58,371 nucleotides of DNA from Parabacteroides sp. (GCA_022775005.1 JALFJR010000043.1:1-58371); one strand, 5' to 3'. Counted from the stretch's first letter, positions 34,913-46,804 are shown. Notes: generated from the letters alone by a model not told the origin. Made by a program: numbers and translations.

Positions 34913-35470
34913 TTAGTCTTTTTTTGCGTTTTTAAAAGGCAAACCAAATTCTCTTAGGAGCGCATAACCCTCCTCGTCTGTCTTCGCCGAGGTCACAAAG
35001 GTAATATTCATTCCTAATATCTTGGTAACATTATCGATATTAATTTCAGGGAAAATAATTTGCTCCTGAATACCAAGGGTATAGTTACCTCGACCATCGA
35101 GTTTGCTTTCAATACCCTTGAAGTCACGGATACGCGGAAGAGCAATTCGAACGAGTCTTTCTAAGAACTCATACATCTGCTCTCGACGCAAAGTTACCAT
35201 TACACCAATAGGCATCTTCTTACGCAATTTGAAGTTAGAGATATCCTTCTTAGATACCGTAGCGACCGCTTTTTGACCAGTGATAGCTGTCAACTCACTG
35301 ATAGCAACATCAATGATCTTCTTATCCGCAGTAGCCATACCTAATCCCTGATTGATCACAATCTTCTTCAAGACAGGAACCTGCATGATAGACTTGTAAC
35401 CAAACTCCTTGGTCAACGCAGGTACAATTCTGTCCTGATACTCTTTCTTAAGACTGGCAGTATTGCTCAT
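34913..35470 (-). CDS. rplE: 50S ribosomal protein L5
   Basis: 185 residues, 5S rRNA-binding; the family core [36 protein letters not shown] and [14 protein letters not shown] are clear. It overlaps the rplX stop by one base. Confidence 0.98.
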   Translation of the reverse strand: MSNTASLKKEYQDRIVPALTKEFGYKSIMQVPVLKKIVINQGLGMATADKKIIDVAISELTAITGQKAVATVSKKDISNFKLRKKMPIGVMVTLRREQMYEFLERLVRIALPRIRDFKGIESKLDGRGNYTLGIQEQIIFPEINIDNVTKILGMNITFVTSAKTDEEGYALLREFGLPFKNAKKD

Positions 35471-35790
35471 TACTTAATTTCCTCCCCAGATTTTTTTGAA
35501 TAACGCACTAAAGCACCTTGCTCATTCAATCTGCGACCGATACGCGTTGCCTTGCCAGACTGCGGATCTACAACGTTCAGATTAGAAATATGGATAGGAG
35601 CTTCCTTCTTTTCGATTCCTCCTTGAGGATTCTTTGCACTCGGTTTAGTATGCTTTGAGACGATGTTTACGCCTTCAACGATAGCACGATTTGCCTTAAC
35701 AAGCACCTGCAAAACACGACCAGTTTTGCCTTTATCATCGCCTGCATTAACAAAAACGATATCGCCTTTTTTGATATGTAACTTACTCAT
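35470..35790 (-). CDS. rplX: 50S ribosomal protein L24
   Basis: 106 residues with the KOW motif [20 protein letters not shown] at the start and [20 protein letters not shown] after it. An early assembly protein of the large subunit. It lies 20 bp after rplN. Confidence 0.98.
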   Translation of the reverse strand: MSKLHIKKGDIVFVNAGDDKGKTGRVLQVLVKANRAIVEGVNIVSKHTKPSAKNPQGGIEKKEAPIHISNLNVVDPQSGKATRIGRRLNEQGALVRYSKKSGEEIK

Positions 35791-35810
35791 TATTTCTATA
35801 ATTTATGAGA

Positions 35811-36176
35811 TTAAAGTACTTCAGGTGCAAGTGACACAATTTTCATGTTAGTAGCACGAAGCTCTCTAGCTACCGGGCCGAAGATACGGCTACCTCGAAT
35901 ATCACCACCAGCATTCAACAACACGCAAGCATTGTCGTCGAAACGGATATAAGAGCCATCCGCACGACGGATCTCCTTCTTCGTACGAACGATTACGGCC
36001 TTAGAGACAGCACCTTTCTTAACGTCACTCGAGGGGATCACGCTTTTGATTGCTACTACAATCACATCTCCCACAGTGGCATAACGCTTCTTTGTGCCGC
36101 CCAAAACGCGAATACACAGAGCCTCCTTAGCGCCACTATTATCTGCTACTACTAGTCTTGATTCTTGTTGTATCAT
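35811..36176 (-). CDS. rplN: 50S ribosomal protein L14
   Basis: 121 residues, starting [20 protein letters not shown], with [20 protein letters not shown] and a C-terminal APEVL. Very highly conserved. The start follows the rpsQ stop by one base. Confidence 0.98.
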   Translation of the reverse strand: MIQQESRLVVADNSGAKEALCIRVLGGTKKRYATVGDVIVVAIKSVIPSSDVKKGAVSKAVIVRTKKEIRRADGSYIRFDDNACVLLNAGGDIRGSRIFGPVARELRATNMKIVSLAPEVL

Positions 36177-36177
36177 T

Positions 36178-36435
36178 TTACTTAGCCCTTTCGATTATTT
36201 GAACTAATCTCCATCTTTTAGTCTTGCTCAAAGGACGAGTCTCCATAATCTTTACGGTATCACCAATGTTGCACTCGTTCTTCTCATCATGAGCATGATA
36301 TTTCTTCGTCTTATTGACGAACTTTCCATAAATTGGGTGTTTCTCTTTCCACTTCACAGCAACAGTGATGCTCTTATCCATCTTGTTGCTAGTAACAACG
36401 CCCATTCTTTCTTTTCTTAAATTTCTAGTTTCCAT
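36178..36435 (-). CDS. rpsQ: 30S ribosomal protein S17
   Basis: 85 residues from the ATG at 36435 ([20 protein letters not shown]); the frame opens three codons earlier only at a TTG, so the ATG is preferred. The OB-fold core [20 protein letters not shown] and [19 protein letters not shown] is typical. It lies 9 bp after rpmC. Confidence 0.97.
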   Translation of the reverse strand: METRNLRKERMGVVTSNKMDKSITVAVKWKEKHPIYGKFVNKTKKYHAHDEKNECNIGDTVKIMETRPLSKTKRWRLVQIIERAK

Positions 36436-36444
36436 CAGGCTCAA

Positions 36445-36642
36445 TTATTTGTTGTTAAGTTCTCTCTGGCGCAATTCAGTCTTCATGCGCGCAATCAATT
36501 TGCGTTGCTGTTTCAACTGAGAAGGATTCTCCATCGGAGTAATACTGTGGTTAATGCGCTTCTGTGCGTAGGCAGCTACCTCAGCATCTACTCTCTCAAG
36601 CAACTCTTGTGTGCTTAACTCTCTAATTTCTGCAATCTTCAT
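36445..36642 (-). CDS. rpmC: 50S ribosomal protein L29
   Basis: 65 residues, a two-helix protein starting MKIAEIRELSTQELLERVDA and ending IARMKTELRQRELNNK. It sits at the exit tunnel next to L23. The gap to rplP is 6 bp. Confidence 0.98.
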   Translation of the reverse strand: MKIAEIRELSTQELLERVDAEVAAYAQKRINHSITPMENPSQLKQQRKLIARMKTELRQRELNNK

Positions 36643-36648
36643 AACAAA

Positions 36649-37083
36649 TTACGCATTTTGATTTTGCATGTCATAATCACGTCTCACAACAAACTTTGTT
36701 GTCACAGGAAGCTTTTGAGCCGCAAGGCGCAATGCTTCTTTCGCAATGTCAAAGGGAACTCCCTCGACCTCGAAAATCAAACGACCCGGGGTAACGGGCG
36801 CAACAAAACCTTCTGGATTACCTTTACCTTTACCCATACGAACCTCTGCAGGTTTCTTCGTAATAGGCTTATCGGGGAAGATACGTACCCAAACCTGGCC
36901 TTGACGCTGCATATAACGCGTAACAGCGATACGAGCGGCCTCAATCTGACGACCGGTAATCCATTTACTCTCTAATGACTTTATTCCAAATGAACCAAAA
37001 GCCAACTGATTGCCGCGCTGAGCCTCGCCCTTCATGCGCCCTTTCTGCTGTCTTCTGAATTTGGTTTTCTTAGGTTGTAACAT
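36649..37083 (-). CDS. rplP: 50S ribosomal protein L16
   Basis: 144 residues, starting [20 protein letters not shown], with [20 protein letters not shown] and [19 protein letters not shown]. It helps to place the tRNA acceptor arm in the A site. It lies between rpsC (23 bp) and rpmC. Confidence 0.98.
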   Translation of the reverse strand: MLQPKKTKFRRQQKGRMKGEAQRGNQLAFGSFGIKSLESKWITGRQIEAARIAVTRYMQRQGQVWVRIFPDKPITKKPAEVRMGKGKGNPEGFVAPVTPGRLIFEVEGVPFDIAKEALRLAAQKLPVTTKFVVRRDYDMQNQNA

Positions 37084-37106
37084 CTCTTCTAATTAAATTC
37101 TAACAT

Positions 37107-37841
37107 TTAACGATTAGCTCTTTTTCTCTTGAAGTTCTTCTCTCTTCCGCCACCCATGTTATCATTACGGCGACCCGTTTCCTTTGCAGAAGTAAAAGAA
37201 GGAGCGAGATCACGTTTACCATAAACCTCGCCACGGCAGATCCAAACCTTCACACCCAGCAAACCGACCTTCGTCAAAGCCTCCGCCAACGCATAATCGA
37301 TATCTGCACGGAATGTATGAAGAGGAGTTCTACCCTCCTTATACATCTCAGAACGAGCCATCTCAGCACCGTTGAGACGACCAGAGATCTGAATCTTAAT
37401 ACCCTCGGCACCCATGCGCATAGTTGAAGCAATAGCCATCTTTACAGCGCGACGGTAAGCGATCTTTCCCTCTAACTGACGAGCGATATTATTCGCTACG
37501 ATAACAGCATCGAGCTCAGGCTTCTTCACCTCGAAAATGTTGATTTGAACCTCCTTATCAGTGATTTTCTTCAACTCCTCCTTCAGTTTATCAACCTCTT
37601 GACCACCCTTACCAATAATGATACCTGGACGAGATGTACAAACAGTGATCGTAATTAACTTCAATGTACGCTCAATAACAATACGAGATACACTAGCCTT
37701 TGCCAGACGGGCATTCAGATACTTACGGATTTTGCTATCTTCAAGCAAAGTATCTCCGTAATTCTTGCCGCCATACCAATTGGAATCCCAACCACGGATA
37801 ATTCCCAAACGATTACTAACCGGATTAACTTTTTGTCCCAT
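37107..37841 (-). CDS. rpsC: 30S ribosomal protein S3
   Basis: 244 residues, starting [20 protein letters not shown], with the KH domain [20 protein letters not shown] and the C-terminal [15 protein letters not shown]. The tail is Arg/Lys/Gly rich ([21 protein letters not shown] region), normal for Bacteroidota. It lies 7 bp after rplV. Confidence 0.98.
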   Translation of the reverse strand: MGQKVNPVSNRLGIIRGWDSNWYGGKNYGDTLLEDSKIRKYLNARLAKASVSRIVIERTLKLITITVCTSRPGIIIGKGGQEVDKLKEELKKITDKEVQINIFEVKKPELDAVIVANNIARQLEGKIAYRRAVKMAIASTMRMGAEGIKIQISGRLNGAEMARSEMYKEGRTPLHTFRADIDYALAEALTKVGLLGVKVWICRGEVYGKRDLAPSFTSAKETGRRNDNMGGGREKNFKRKRANR

Positions 37842-37848
37842 CTAACAA

Positions 37849-38259
37849 TTAATTTTGACTATCTTTTTTAATCAGTGTATCTACAAACAATGTTACATGG
37901 TTCGAACGTTTGCGAATTCTGTAACCTCTTCCCTGGGGAGCAGGACGCATTCTCTTCAATGTAGTAGCACAATCTACATAGATTGAAGACACGCATAACT
38001 CACCCGCTTCTGCCTTACGCTCATTCTTTTGCTCCCAATTCGCAATAGCTGAACGAAGCAGTTTCTCAACTCTTGCTGCAGCCTCCTTATTAGAGAACTT
38101 CAAAACGCCAAGCGCACGGAAAACCTCCATGCCGCGAATCATATCGGCCACTAAACGCATCTTACGCGGAGAAGTGGGGACATTGTTCAACTTCGCATAA
38201 TACATGGTCTTTTGGGCCTCTTTTCTTGCTTCAGCTGATATTCTTTTTCTAGCACCCAT
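37849..38259 (-). CDS. rplV: 50S ribosomal protein L22
   Basis: 136 residues, starting [20 protein letters not shown], with [20 protein letters not shown] and the tunnel hairpin around [20 protein letters not shown]. Mutations in that hairpin affect macrolides; none is obvious. The gap to rpsS is 48 bp. Confidence 0.98.
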   Translation of the reverse strand: MGARKRISAEARKEAQKTMYYAKLNNVPTSPRKMRLVADMIRGMEVFRALGVLKFSNKEAAARVEKLLRSAIANWEQKNERKAEAGELCVSSIYVDCATTLKRMRPAPQGRGYRIRKRSNHVTLFVDTLIKKDSQN

Positions 38260-38307
38260 TTTATTCGATTCTTTTTATTTTCAGATTGCTAAGTCCTGTT
38301 CCCGATA

Positions 38308-38577
38308 TTACTTCTTCTTGTTACCGGCGTGACCGCGGAAAGTACGTGTCGGAGAGAACTCACCCAACTTGTGACCAACCATATTCTCGGTTACGAAAAC
38401 AGGAATAAATTTATTTCCATTGTGAACTGCAATAGTATGGCCTACAAAATCAGGCGAAATCATTGAAGCTCTTGCCCATGTCTTAACGACAGCTTTTTTG
38501 CCTGACTCATTCATAGCCAAGACTTTCTTCTCAAGCTTAACATTAATATACGGGCCTTTTTTTAGCGAACGACTCAT
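38308..38577 (-). CDS. rpsS: 30S ribosomal protein S19
   Basis: 89 residues, starting [20 protein letters not shown], with [20 protein letters not shown] and [16 protein letters not shown]. Forms the 30S head with S13. It lies 20 bp after rplB. Confidence 0.98.
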   Translation of the reverse strand: MSRSLKKGPYINVKLEKKVLAMNESGKKAVVKTWARASMISPDFVGHTIAVHNGNKFIPVFVTENMVGHKLGEFSPTRTFRGHAGNKKK

Positions 38578-38597
38578 AGTTTTCTTAATTAATCAGA

Positions 38598-39422
<825 letters not shown>

Positions 39423-39430
39423 TACTTATT

Positions 39431-39724
39431 TTAGATATTACTAAAGAAATCAATTGTTTCTCCTTCTTTCAACGTCACAATCGCCTTCTTGAAAGCAGAT
39501 GTCTTACCATTGATAATGCCAGACTTAGTATAGCGGCTCTTCTTCTTTCCTGCGTAATTCATAGTGTTTACACTCTCTACAGTTACGCCATACATATCCT
39601 CTACTGCCTTCTTAATCTCCAACTTATTGGCATCAGGAGAAACGCGAAAACCATAGCGATTAGGGAACTTCTCTGTAATCGCTGTTTGCTTCTCTGTTAC
39701 GATAGGTTTAATAATAATGCCCAT
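39431..39724 (-). CDS. rplW: 50S ribosomal protein L23
   Basis: 97 residues, starting MGIIIKPIVTEKQTAITEKF, with NRYGFRVSPDANKLEIKKAV and a C-terminal EGETIDFFSNI. It is the docking site for trigger factor and SRP at the exit tunnel. The gap to rplD is 11 bp. Confidence 0.98.
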   Translation of the reverse strand: MGIIIKPIVTEKQTAITEKFPNRYGFRVSPDANKLEIKKAVEDMYGVTVESVNTMNYAGKKKSRYTKSGIINGKTSAFKKAIVTLKEGETIDFFSNI

Positions 39725-39735
39725 GTCTAAACTCC

Positions 39736-40365
39736 TTATGCTTTAAAATTTTTCTCGATAACCGCAAGAGATCCCTCAGTCAATACTAAACTAACATTAT
39801 TCAGTATAGAATAGGTATTTAACTCAGAAGCTGTTACCACATTTGCCTTCTCCAAATTTCGAGCTGACAAATATACTAAGTTATTTTTCTCCGGTAAAAC
39901 CAAAAGCAACTTTTTGTCAGCCACTTTCAGATTCTTAGTAATTGTTATAAATTCTTTAGTCTTAGGTGCTTCCATTGTGAAGTCTTCAACCACAAGAATC
40001 TCATTATTCTTCGCCTTATAGGTCAAAGCCGACTTACGAGCCAAAGATTTCACCTTCTTATTCAGCTTGAACCCATAATCACGAGGTTTCGGGCCGAATA
40101 CACGACCACCACCTACCAAAACCGGAGAATTGATATCACCACGACGTGCGCCGCCACCACCTTTCTGACGGATCAGCTTACGTGTACTTCCGGATACCTC
40201 ACTTCTCTCCTTTGACTTATGCGTACCTTGACGTTGGTTAGCCAGATACTGCTTTACGTCCAAGTAGATAGCATGATCATTGGGTTCAATGCCGAAAATC
40301 GCATCGTTCAAAGTTACCTTTCTACCGGTATCTTCACCTTTAATATTAAATACGCTCAGCTCCAT
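39736..40365 (-). CDS. rplD: 50S ribosomal protein L4
   Basis: 209 residues from the ATG at 40365 ([20 protein letters not shown]); the frame opens four codons earlier with TTG only. The tunnel loop [20 protein letters not shown] is clear. In E. coli L4 represses the S10 operon; no clear site is visible upstream of rpsJ here. The ATG lies one base after the rplC stop. Confidence 0.97.
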   Translation of the reverse strand: MELSVFNIKGEDTGRKVTLNDAIFGIEPNDHAIYLDVKQYLANQRQGTHKSKERSEVSGSTRKLIRQKGGGGARRGDINSPVLVGGGRVFGPKPRDYGFKLNKKVKSLARKSALTYKAKNNEILVVEDFTMEAPKTKEFITITKNLKVADKKLLLVLPEKNNLVYLSARNLEKANVVTASELNTYSILNNVSLVLTEGSLAVIEKNFKA

Positions 40366-40366
40366 G

Positions 40367-40984
40367 TTACTTTTCAATTAATAAGATTGAACCTTTTGCG
40401 CCAGGAACAGAACCCTTCACCAAAAGAAGATTGTGCTCCGGCAATACCTTGATCACTTGCAGGTTCTGAACGGTTACACGCTCATTACCCAACTGGCCTC
40501 CCATGCGCATGCCCTTAAATACCTTTGCAGGATAAGAACAAGCACCGATAGAACCCGGCTTACGCGCACGGTTATGCTGACCATGAGTAGTTTGACCTAC
40601 ACCACCAAAACCATGGCGCTTAACAACGCCTTGGAAACCCTTACCCTTAGATGTACCTACTACATCTACGAAGCCTGCATTCTCCAAATAATCAACAGTG
40701 ATTACATCACCTAATTTGTAAGCAGACTCAAAATTCTTGAACTCGGCCAAGTATCTCTTGGGTGTTACACCTGCTTTCTTGAAGTGACCCATCTCAGGCT
40801 GCGTTGTGTGCTTCTCTTTCTTATCGACGAAACCCAACTGAATAGCCTCATAGCCATCATTCTCCAAAGTCTTGATTTGTGTAACTACACAAGGACCCAC
40901 TTCGATAACAGTGCATGGAAGATTCTTTCCCTCGGCACTGAAAACGGATGTCATTCCGATTTTTTTTCCTAATAATCCTGGCAT
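40367..40984 (-). CDS. rplC: 50S ribosomal protein L3
   Basis: 205 residues, starting [20 protein letters not shown], with [20 protein letters not shown] and the loop [20 protein letters not shown]. An early assembly protein whose loop reaches the peptidyl-transferase centre. It lies 21 bp after rpsJ. Confidence 0.98.
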   Translation of the reverse strand: MPGLLGKKIGMTSVFSAEGKNLPCTVIEVGPCVVTQIKTLENDGYEAIQLGFVDKKEKHTTQPEMGHFKKAGVTPKRYLAEFKNFESAYKLGDVITVDYLENAGFVDVVGTSKGKGFQGVVKRHGFGGVGQTTHGQHNRARKPGSIGACSYPAKVFKGMRMGGQLGNERVTVQNLQVIKVLPEHNLLLVKGSVPGAKGSILLIEK

Positions 40985-41005
40985 TTCACTAAATTGTTAA
41001 AAAAC

Positions 41006-41311
41006 TTACACTTTAATTTCTACTTCAACACCACTGGGTAACTCCAGCTTCATCAATGCATCAACTGTTTTTGCAGTTGAGCTGTAAATGTCGATTAATC
41101 TCTTGAACGAAGAGAGTTCGAACTGCTCACGAGACTTCTTATTTACGAAAGTTGAGCGGTTCACCGTAAAGATACGTTTGTGCGTAGGCAATGGAATCGG
41201 ACCACTTACAATAGCACCTGTAGCCTTTACCGTCTTCACGATCTTCTCGGCAGACTTGTCCACCAGAGAATAATCGTAAGACTTCAATTTAATTCTGATC
41301 TTTTGGCTCAT
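41006..41311 (-). CDS. rpsJ: 30S ribosomal protein S10
   Basis: 101 residues, starting [20 protein letters not shown], with [20 protein letters not shown] and [17 protein letters not shown]. It begins the S10 part directly after fusA, 23 bp apart; there is no tuf gene between, as is usual in Bacteroidota, and no separate promoter or leader space for S10. Confidence 0.98.
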   Translation of the reverse strand: MSQKIRIKLKSYDYSLVDKSAEKIVKTVKATGAIVSGPIPLPTHKRIFTVNRSTFVNKKSREQFELSSFKRLIDIYSSTAKTVDALMKLELPSGVEVEIKV

Positions 41312-41334
41312 ATTTATGTATATGTTTCTAAATA

Positions 41335-43464
41335 TTATTTGATCAAATCAGCACGACCTTGAACCTCAGTTAATACCTGCTTAGCGATAGCAGAAGATAC
41401 CTGGGCATAGTGTGAGAACTGCATAGAAGAAGTTGCACGACCTGAAGTAATCGTACGCAAAGCAGTTACATAACCGAATGTCTCTGCCAAAGGCACCTTT
41501 GCCTTCACGATACGAGCACCTGTGCGGCTTGTCTCCATACCCTCTACCTGACCACGACGCTTGTTCAAGTCACCGATGACATCACCCATGCTCTCCTCCG
41601 GAGTAACAACCTCCATCTTCATGATCGGCTCCATCAAAACAGGACCGGCCTTCTCAGAAGCATTCTTGAATGCCTGTAAAGCGGCGATCTCGAAAGACAA
41701 CTGGTCAGAGTCAACCGGGTGATAAGAACCATCGATCAAAGTGACCTTCAGCTTATCCAAAGCATAACCAGCCAATACACCATTCTTCATAGCCTTCTCA
41801 AAGCCCTTCTGAACAGAGGGGATAAACTCCTTAGGAACGTTACCACCCTTCACCTCGTCAATGAACTGCAGTGAACCATCAAAGTCCTCATCAGCAGGCT
41901 CAATACGAACGATAATATCAGCAAACTTTCCACGACCACCAGACTGCTTCTTGTAAACCTCACGCAACTCAACCGGCTTCGTGATAGCCTCCTTGTAAGA
42001 AACCTGGGGCTTACCCTGATTACACTCAACCTTGAACTCTCGTTTCAAACGGTCGATGATGATATCCAAGTGAAGCTCGCCCATACCGCTGATGACAGTC
42101 TGACCTGTCTCCTCGTTCGTCTGTACGCGGAATGTCGGATCCTCCTCAGCCAACTTAGCCAAGCCCATACCCAACTTATCCAAATCCTTCTGCGTCTTCG
42201 GTTCAACTGCGATACCAATCACTGGATCGGGGAACTCCATAGACTCCAGAGTGATAGGATTGTTCTCATCGCACAATGTATCACCCGTACGGATATCCTT
42301 GAAACCTACACCTGCACCAATATCACCACAACCGATAGCCTCCATCGGGTTCTGCTTGTTAGAGTGCATCTGGAACAAACGAGAGATACGCTCCTTCTTA
42401 CCTGAACGAGTATTCAACACGTAAGAACCAGCCTCCATCGAACCTGAGTAAACACGGAAGAAACACAAACGGCCCACATACGGATCTGTTGCGATCTTAA
42501 ATGCCAATGCGGTCAACGGCTCCTCGAAGAGCGGCTTACGAACGATCACCGTATCCGGGTCTCTGGGGTCCGTACCCTCAATAGCCGGCGTATCCTCAGG
42601 TGAAGGCAAATAAGCACATACTGCGTCAAGCAAAGTCTGCACACCCTTGTTCTTGAAAGAAGAACCACAAATCATCGGATTGATCTGCATAGACAACGTA
42701 CCCTTACGGATAGCAGCCTTGATCTCTTCCTCTGTGATTGTAGCAGGATCCTCGAAATATTTCTCCATCAATGCATCGTCAACCTCGGCCAAAGTCTCAA
42801 GCATTTTATCTCTCCACTCCTCAGCCTCAGCCAAAAGGTTCTCCGGGATCTCATCAACCTCATATTCTGCGCCCATGGTCTCATCGTGCCACAGGATAGC
42901 CTTCATTTTAACCAAGTCGATTACACCCTTGAAGTTCTCCTCAGCACCGATAGGAATCTGAATCGGACACGGAGTAGCGCCCAACACATCTTTTACCTGA
43001 CGAACTACCTCGAAGAAGTTCGCACCTGAACGGTCCATTTTGTTCACGTAACCGATTCTCGGCACATTGTACTTATCAGCCTGGCGCCATACCGTCTCTG
43101 ACTGGGGCTCAACACCACCAACCGCACAGAAAGCAGCTACGGCACCATCCAAAATACGCAAGGAACGCTCCACCTCAACAGTGAAGTCAACGTGCCCCGG
43201 GGTATCAATCAAGTTAATCTTATACTTGTCATTATTATAGTTCCAGAAAGTAGTCGTAGCGGCGGAAGTAATCGTAATACCACGCTCCTGCTCCTGCTCC
43301 AGCCAGTCCATAGTCGCAGCACCGTCATGCACCTCACCAATCTTGTGAGTCAGACCCGTGTAGAAAAGAATACGCTCAGAAGTCGTCGTCTTTCCTGCAT
43401 CGATATGCGCCATGATACCGATGTTTCTGGTATATTTCAATCGTTCGTCAGCTTTTGTTGCCAT
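41335..43464 (-). CDS. fusA: Elongation factor G
   Basis: 709 residues, a translocation GTPase with G-motifs [20 protein letters not shown] (about 15-34), [28 protein letters not shown] and [12 protein letters not shown], followed by domains II-V ([37 protein letters not shown]). Length and order are normal for bacterial EF-G. It lies 33 bp after rpsG. Confidence 0.98.
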   Translation of the reverse strand: MATKADERLKYTRNIGIMAHIDAGKTTTSERILFYTGLTHKIGEVHDGAATMDWLEQEQERGITITSAATTTFWNYNNDKYKINLIDTPGHVDFTVEVERSLRILDGAVAAFCAVGGVEPQSETVWRQADKYNVPRIGYVNKMDRSGANFFEVVRQVKDVLGATPCPIQIPIGAEENFKGVIDLVKMKAILWHDETMGAEYEVDEIPENLLAEAEEWRDKMLETLAEVDDALMEKYFEDPATITEEEIKAAIRKGTLSMQINPMICGSSFKNKGVQTLLDAVCAYLPSPEDTPAIEGTDPRDPDTVIVRKPLFEEPLTALAFKIATDPYVGRLCFFRVYSGSMEAGSYVLNTRSGKKERISRLFQMHSNKQNPMEAIGCGDIGAGVGFKDIRTGDTLCDENNPITLESMEFPDPVIGIAVEPKTQKDLDKLGMGLAKLAEEDPTFRVQTNEETGQTVISGMGELHLDIIIDRLKREFKVECNQGKPQVSYKEAITKPVELREVYKKQSGGRGKFADIIVRIEPADEDFDGSLQFIDEVKGGNVPKEFIPSVQKGFEKAMKNGVLAGYALDKLKVTLIDGSYHPVDSDQLSFEIAALQAFKNASEKAGPVLMEPIMKMEVVTPEESMGDVIGDLNKRRGQVEGMETSRTGARIVKAKVPLAETFGYVTALRTITSGRATSSMQFSHYAQVSSAIAKQVLTEVQGRADLIK

Positions 43465-43497
43465 CTAACCTTATCTCCTAAATGCTAATTGGGTAAA

Positions 43498-43974
43498 TTA
43501 AAATCTGAAGTGAGCGAACGCACGGTTAGCCTCGGCCATACGGTGCATATCCTCTTTTCTCTTGAATGCGCCACCCTGATTGTTGAATGCGTCAATGATC
43601 TCAGCGCACAACTTATCAGCCATAGTCTTGCCACCACGCTTACGAGCGAAGATGATCAAGTTCTTCATTGAGATGGACTCTTTGCGATCCGGACGGATCT
43701 CAGTAGGGACTTGGAAAGTAGCACCACCTACACGGCGTGACTTAACCTCAACCTGCGGAGTGATATTATCCAGCGCAGCTTTCCAAATTTCGAGAGCGGA
43801 TTTTTCCTCATTAGGCAATTTTGCCTTTACATTCTCCAGGGCGGAATAGAAAATATCGAAGGCAGTACTCTTCTTGCCATCGTACATCAAATGGTTAACG
43901 AATCTCGTTACCTTAACATCACCGAAAACAGGATCCGGGAGGATCTGTCTTTTCTTTGGTTTTGCTTTTCTCAT
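43498..43974 (-). CDS. rpsG: 30S ribosomal protein S7
   Basis: 158 residues, starting [20 protein letters not shown], with [20 protein letters not shown] and [21 protein letters not shown] primary 16S binder and in E. coli the repressor of the str operon. The gap before it is 159 bp, the longest inside the operon. Confidence 0.98.
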   Translation of the reverse strand: MRKAKPKKRQILPDPVFGDVKVTRFVNHLMYDGKKSTAFDIFYSALENVKAKLPNEEKSALEIWKAALDNITPQVEVKSRRVGGATFQVPTEIRPDRKESISMKNLIIFARKRGGKTMADKLCAEIIDAFNNQGGAFKRKEDMHRMAEANRAFAHFRF

Positions 43975-44133
43975 TTTGTTTCCTCAAAAAAAAATTTTGT
44001 TCTTGTCGTTGGTTGCCTCTTTAATTGTCTTCAACGGTTCCGCTGAACCATTTACTCAACCTAAATAGCCTATCCAAATAACTCAAACTTGTTTAATACT
44101 AATTAAAATCCCAGTTTGAAGGCATGTAATCAA
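43975..44133 (-). promoter_or_regulatory. Long rpsL-rpsG intercistronic region
   Basis: This 159-bp gap contains two short inverted repeats: TCAAACT (44083-44089) with AGTTTGA (44113-44119), and GGTTC (44036-44040) with GAACC (44045-44049). In E. coli the same gap is the S7 repressor site. The stems are weak, so an S7-responsive element is only a possibility. Confidence 0.3.
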
Positions 44134-44541
44134 TTACTTCTTCTTACCTTTTGCTGCAGCTGCCTGACCCGGCTTCGGACGCTTGGCACCGTATTTAGAG
44201 CGACGCTGTGTACGACCGTTCACACCTGCCGTATCCAACGTACCACGTACGATATGATAACGTACACCAGGGAGATCCTTCACACGACCACCACGTACCA
44301 ATACGATAGAGTGCTCTTGCAGGTTGTGACCCTCACCCGGAATATAGGAGTTCACCTCCTTGCCATTTGTCAAACGTACTCTCGCTACTTTACGCATTGC
44401 AGAGTTAGGCTTCTTCGGAGTTGTCGTGTAAACACGCACACAAACGCCACGTCTTTGCGGACATGCGTCCAATGCAGGTGACTTACCCTTCTCCACCAAA
44501 GTTTCCCTTCCTTTTCTAACTAATTGCTGAATTGTAGGCAT
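44134..44541 (-). CDS. rpsL: 30S ribosomal protein S12
   Basis: 135 residues, starting [20 protein letters not shown]; a decoding-centre protein. The streptomycin-relevant lysines are wild type ([12 protein letters not shown], Lys43; [12 protein letters not shown], Lys88), so no resistance change is seen here. It is the first gene of the superoperon. Confidence 0.98.
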   Translation of the reverse strand: MPTIQQLVRKGRETLVEKGKSPALDACPQRRGVCVRVYTTTPKKPNSAMRKVARVRLTNGKEVNSYIPGEGHNLQEHSIVLVRGGRVKDLPGVRYHIVRGTLDTAGVNGRTQRRSKYGAKRPKPGQAAAAKGKKK

Positions 44542-44679
44542 TTCTTTTTCTTTTAAACTTTGAATGTGTATTAATTATTTCTGATTCTTTCTACTTTCTT
44601 TCAAGCGCAAGACCACTCGTTCCAATCATACTATCAAGTAATTGCAGCCGTTTGGCCATAATTCGCTCTTAAAACGGCG

Positions 44680-44709
44680 CAAAGGTACGAATTTGTTTCC
44701 TAACAGCAA
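44680..44709 (-). promoter_or_regulatory. Promoter of the ribosomal superoperon
   Basis: On the minus strand TTG (CAA at 44707-44709), 19 bp, TACCTTTG (CAAAGGTA at 44680-44687). The implied leader before rpsL is about 130 nt. From 44542 to 45010 I see only this, the proC promoter and a few palindromes. Confidence 0.6.
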
Positions 44710-44851
44710 GGCTTTCTTGTAGGTAATTTCAATATATTTAACATAGATTACGAGGTAAATTCCCATCCTGACTGACTTTTTCATTCCAGAGCTTGCTCCA
44801 ATTTCTTCACAATATTCCTCCAAGTTCTACAAGAGGATAATTCAATTACTA

Positions 44852-44877
44852 CCTGAGGAAAATAAAATTACCTCAGG
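44852..44877. promoter_or_regulatory. CCTGAGG/CCTCAGG inverted repeat
   Basis: CCTGAGG (44852-44858) and CCTCAGG (44871-44877) form a perfect 7-bp inverted repeat with a 12-bp A/T-rich middle, in the space between the divergent rpsL and proC promoters. The spacing suits a dimeric regulator; which one is unknown. Confidence 0.35.
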
Positions 44878-44970
44878 AGGAAATTACGGTTTCATGGCGT
44901 AGGCAACGGGATTCCTACAGGAAGAAAAGAATAATACTTGTGAATAGTGCTACATGTCCTGGGAAAGGAC

Positions 44971-44978
44971 TACTTTTG
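44971..44978 (+). promoter_or_regulatory. -7 promoter box of proC
   Basis: TACTTTTG, exact TAnnTTTG, 32 bp ahead of the proC ATG. No TTTG at the right distance upstream. Confidence 0.5.
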
Positions 44979-45010
44979 TGCGATAGTAATTCCTAAAAAG
45001 AGAAATAAGC

Positions 45011-45814
45011 ATGAAAATAGCTATTATTGGCGCCGGAAATATCGGTGGCGCAATCGCCCGTGGATTGGCAAAAGGCACCCTGTTCCAAGCTTCTGACATC
45101 ATTTGTACGGCGCAGAGTGATGAGACCTTGGAGAAAATGAGAAAAATCAATGAGGAATTTATCTTGATACACGACAACGTGGCCGCAGCAAAACAGGCGG
45201 ATCTCATTCTCATTGCCGTGAAACCTTGGCGTGTGGAACGTATCATTGACGAGATCAAGCCGGCATTAGACTTTGACCGACAACTTATTCTCTCAGTCGC
45301 AGCTGGAGTCACTTTCGATCTCCTCTCCACCTACCTGACCAAGAACATGGACTATAACCAAATGAGCAACCCCACTATCTTCCGTATCATGCCCAACACA
45401 GCTATTGAGGTGTTGAGCAGCATGACGTTCATCTCTGCTCGAAACGCCTCGCAAGAGCAAATTGATATGGTGCTTCGGATTTTCAATGAGCTGGGAAATG
45501 CCATGCTGATCGAGGAGAGACTGATGGCAGCAGGTACAGCTTTGGCTTCCAGTGGAATCGCTTTTGCGCTCCGCTACATGCGAGCAGCTATCGAAGGAGG
45601 TGTAGAATTAGGATTCTATCCGAAACAGGCACAAGAGATTGTCGTACACACCGTGAAAGGGGCTGTAGATCTACTACTTGAAAACAAAAGCAACCCCGAA
45701 ATGGAGATCGACAAGGTTACGACACCCGGTGGAATCACCATTAAGGGGTTGAATGAGATGGAACTTTCTGGCTTTACATCGGCAGTTATCCGCGGATTAA
45801 AGGCCAGTAAGTAA
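45011..45814 (+). CDS. proC: Pyrroline-5-carboxylate reductase
   Basis: 267 residues; last step of proline synthesis, reducing pyrroline-5-carboxylate with NAD(P)H. The Rossmann motif IIGAGNIGGAIARGL is at the start (residues 4-18), and the family signature DKVTTPGGITIKGLNEMELSGF at the end. The 3' end overlaps the converging argF' by 18 bp. Its proline-pathway partners proA and proB lie just beyond argF' on the other strand. Confidence 0.97.
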   Translation: MKIAIIGAGNIGGAIARGLAKGTLFQASDIICTAQSDETLEKMRKINEEFILIHDNVAAAKQADLILIAVKPWRVERIIDEIKPALDFDRQLILSVAAGVTFDLLSTYLTKNMDYNQMSNPTIFRIMPNTAIEVLSSMTFISARNASQEQIDMVLRIFNELGNAMLIEERLMAAGTALASSGIAFALRYMRAAIEGGVELGFYPKQAQEIVVHTVKGAVDLLLENKSNPEMEIDKVTTPGGITIKGLNEMELSGFTSAVIRGLKASK

Positions 45815-46750
45815 TCGTTTCAAAACCGTCTGTGCAGAGATCTCTCGATTGGCAGCCTCCGGAATGACTATACTCTGTGGGCTCTCGATCACATCATCAG
45901 TAACGATCATGTTTCGACGCACAGGCAAGCAGTGCATAAAATAGGCGTTATTCGTAAGCGCCATCTTCTCCGCATCTACCGTCCAGGAGCGATCCATGCT
46001 GATCACCTGGCCGTAGTGCGGATCTCGATAAGCTGACCAGTTCTTGGCATAGATAAAGTCCGCACCCTCAAAAGCCTTCCGCTGATCATACTCCACACGG
46101 GCATTCCCCACAAACTTAGGATCCAATTCATAGCCTTCAGGATGGGTGATCACAAACTCATAATCCGTGGCATTCATCCACTCCGCAAAACTATTGGGAA
46201 CAGCTTGCGGCAGTGATTTGGGATGAGGAGCCCAGGTCATCACAACCTTCGGACGAGCGGTTTTCTTGTACTCCTCGATCGTGATCAAATCCGCAAAACT
46301 TTGCAGCGGATGACGAGTAGCCGCCTCCATACTGAAAACTGGTCTGCCCGAATATTGAATGAATTGATTCAAGATCTTCTCGTTGTAGTCATCCTCCTTG
46401 CTCTCGAAGCGGGCGAACGAACGCACACCAATGATGTCGCAATAGCAACCCATCACAGGAACCGCCTCCAAAAGATGCTCAGGCTTATCCCCATCCATAA
46501 TGACACCTCGCTCTGTCTCCAACTTCCAAGCACCCTGATTCACGTCGAGCACGATCGTATTCATACCCAAGTTCATCGCTGCCTTCTGCGTAGAGAGACG
46601 AGTCCGCAAACTGGAGTTAAAGAAGATCATCAGCAGTGTCTTATGCTTACCTAACTCACTAAACTGGAATCGATCTTTCTTGATCTCAAACGCCTCATTA
46701 AGCGCCTGTTTCAGGTCGCCTAAATCTTGTACACAGGTGAAATTTCTCAT
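45797..46750 (-). CDS. argF': N-succinylornithine carbamoyltransferase
   Basis: 317 residues, of the AOTC/SOTC branch of carbamoyltransferases. The carbamoyl phosphate motif reads FFNSSLRTRLSTQ (about 43-55), and HCLPVRRN stands near the C-terminus. Residue 90 is proline (MDGDKPEHLLEA); in published work Pro90 marks the succinyl-ornithine enzyme of Bacteroides fragilis, while Glu at this site marks the acetyl-ornithine enzyme. So arginine synthesis here should use succinylated intermediates. It lies 54 bp after proA. Confidence 0.95.
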   Translation of the reverse strand: MRNFTCVQDLGDLKQALNEAFEIKKDRFQFSELGKHKTLLMIFFNSSLRTRLSTQKAAMNLGMNTIVLDVNQGAWKLETERGVIMDGDKPEHLLEAVPVMGCYCDIIGVRSFARFESKEDDYNEKILNQFIQYSGRPVFSMEAATRHPLQSFADLITIEEYKKTARPKVVMTWAPHPKSLPQAVPNSFAEWMNATDYEFVITHPEGYELDPKFVGNARVEYDQRKAFEGADFIYAKNWSAYRDPHYGQVISMDRSWTVDAEKMALTNNAYFMHCLPVRRNMIVTDDVIESPQSIVIPEAANREISAQTVLKRLLTGL

Positions 46751-46804
46751 TGTATATTATATGTATTTAGTGTTCTCTCCGAATAAAGCCAATACCGCAA
46801 GGTC

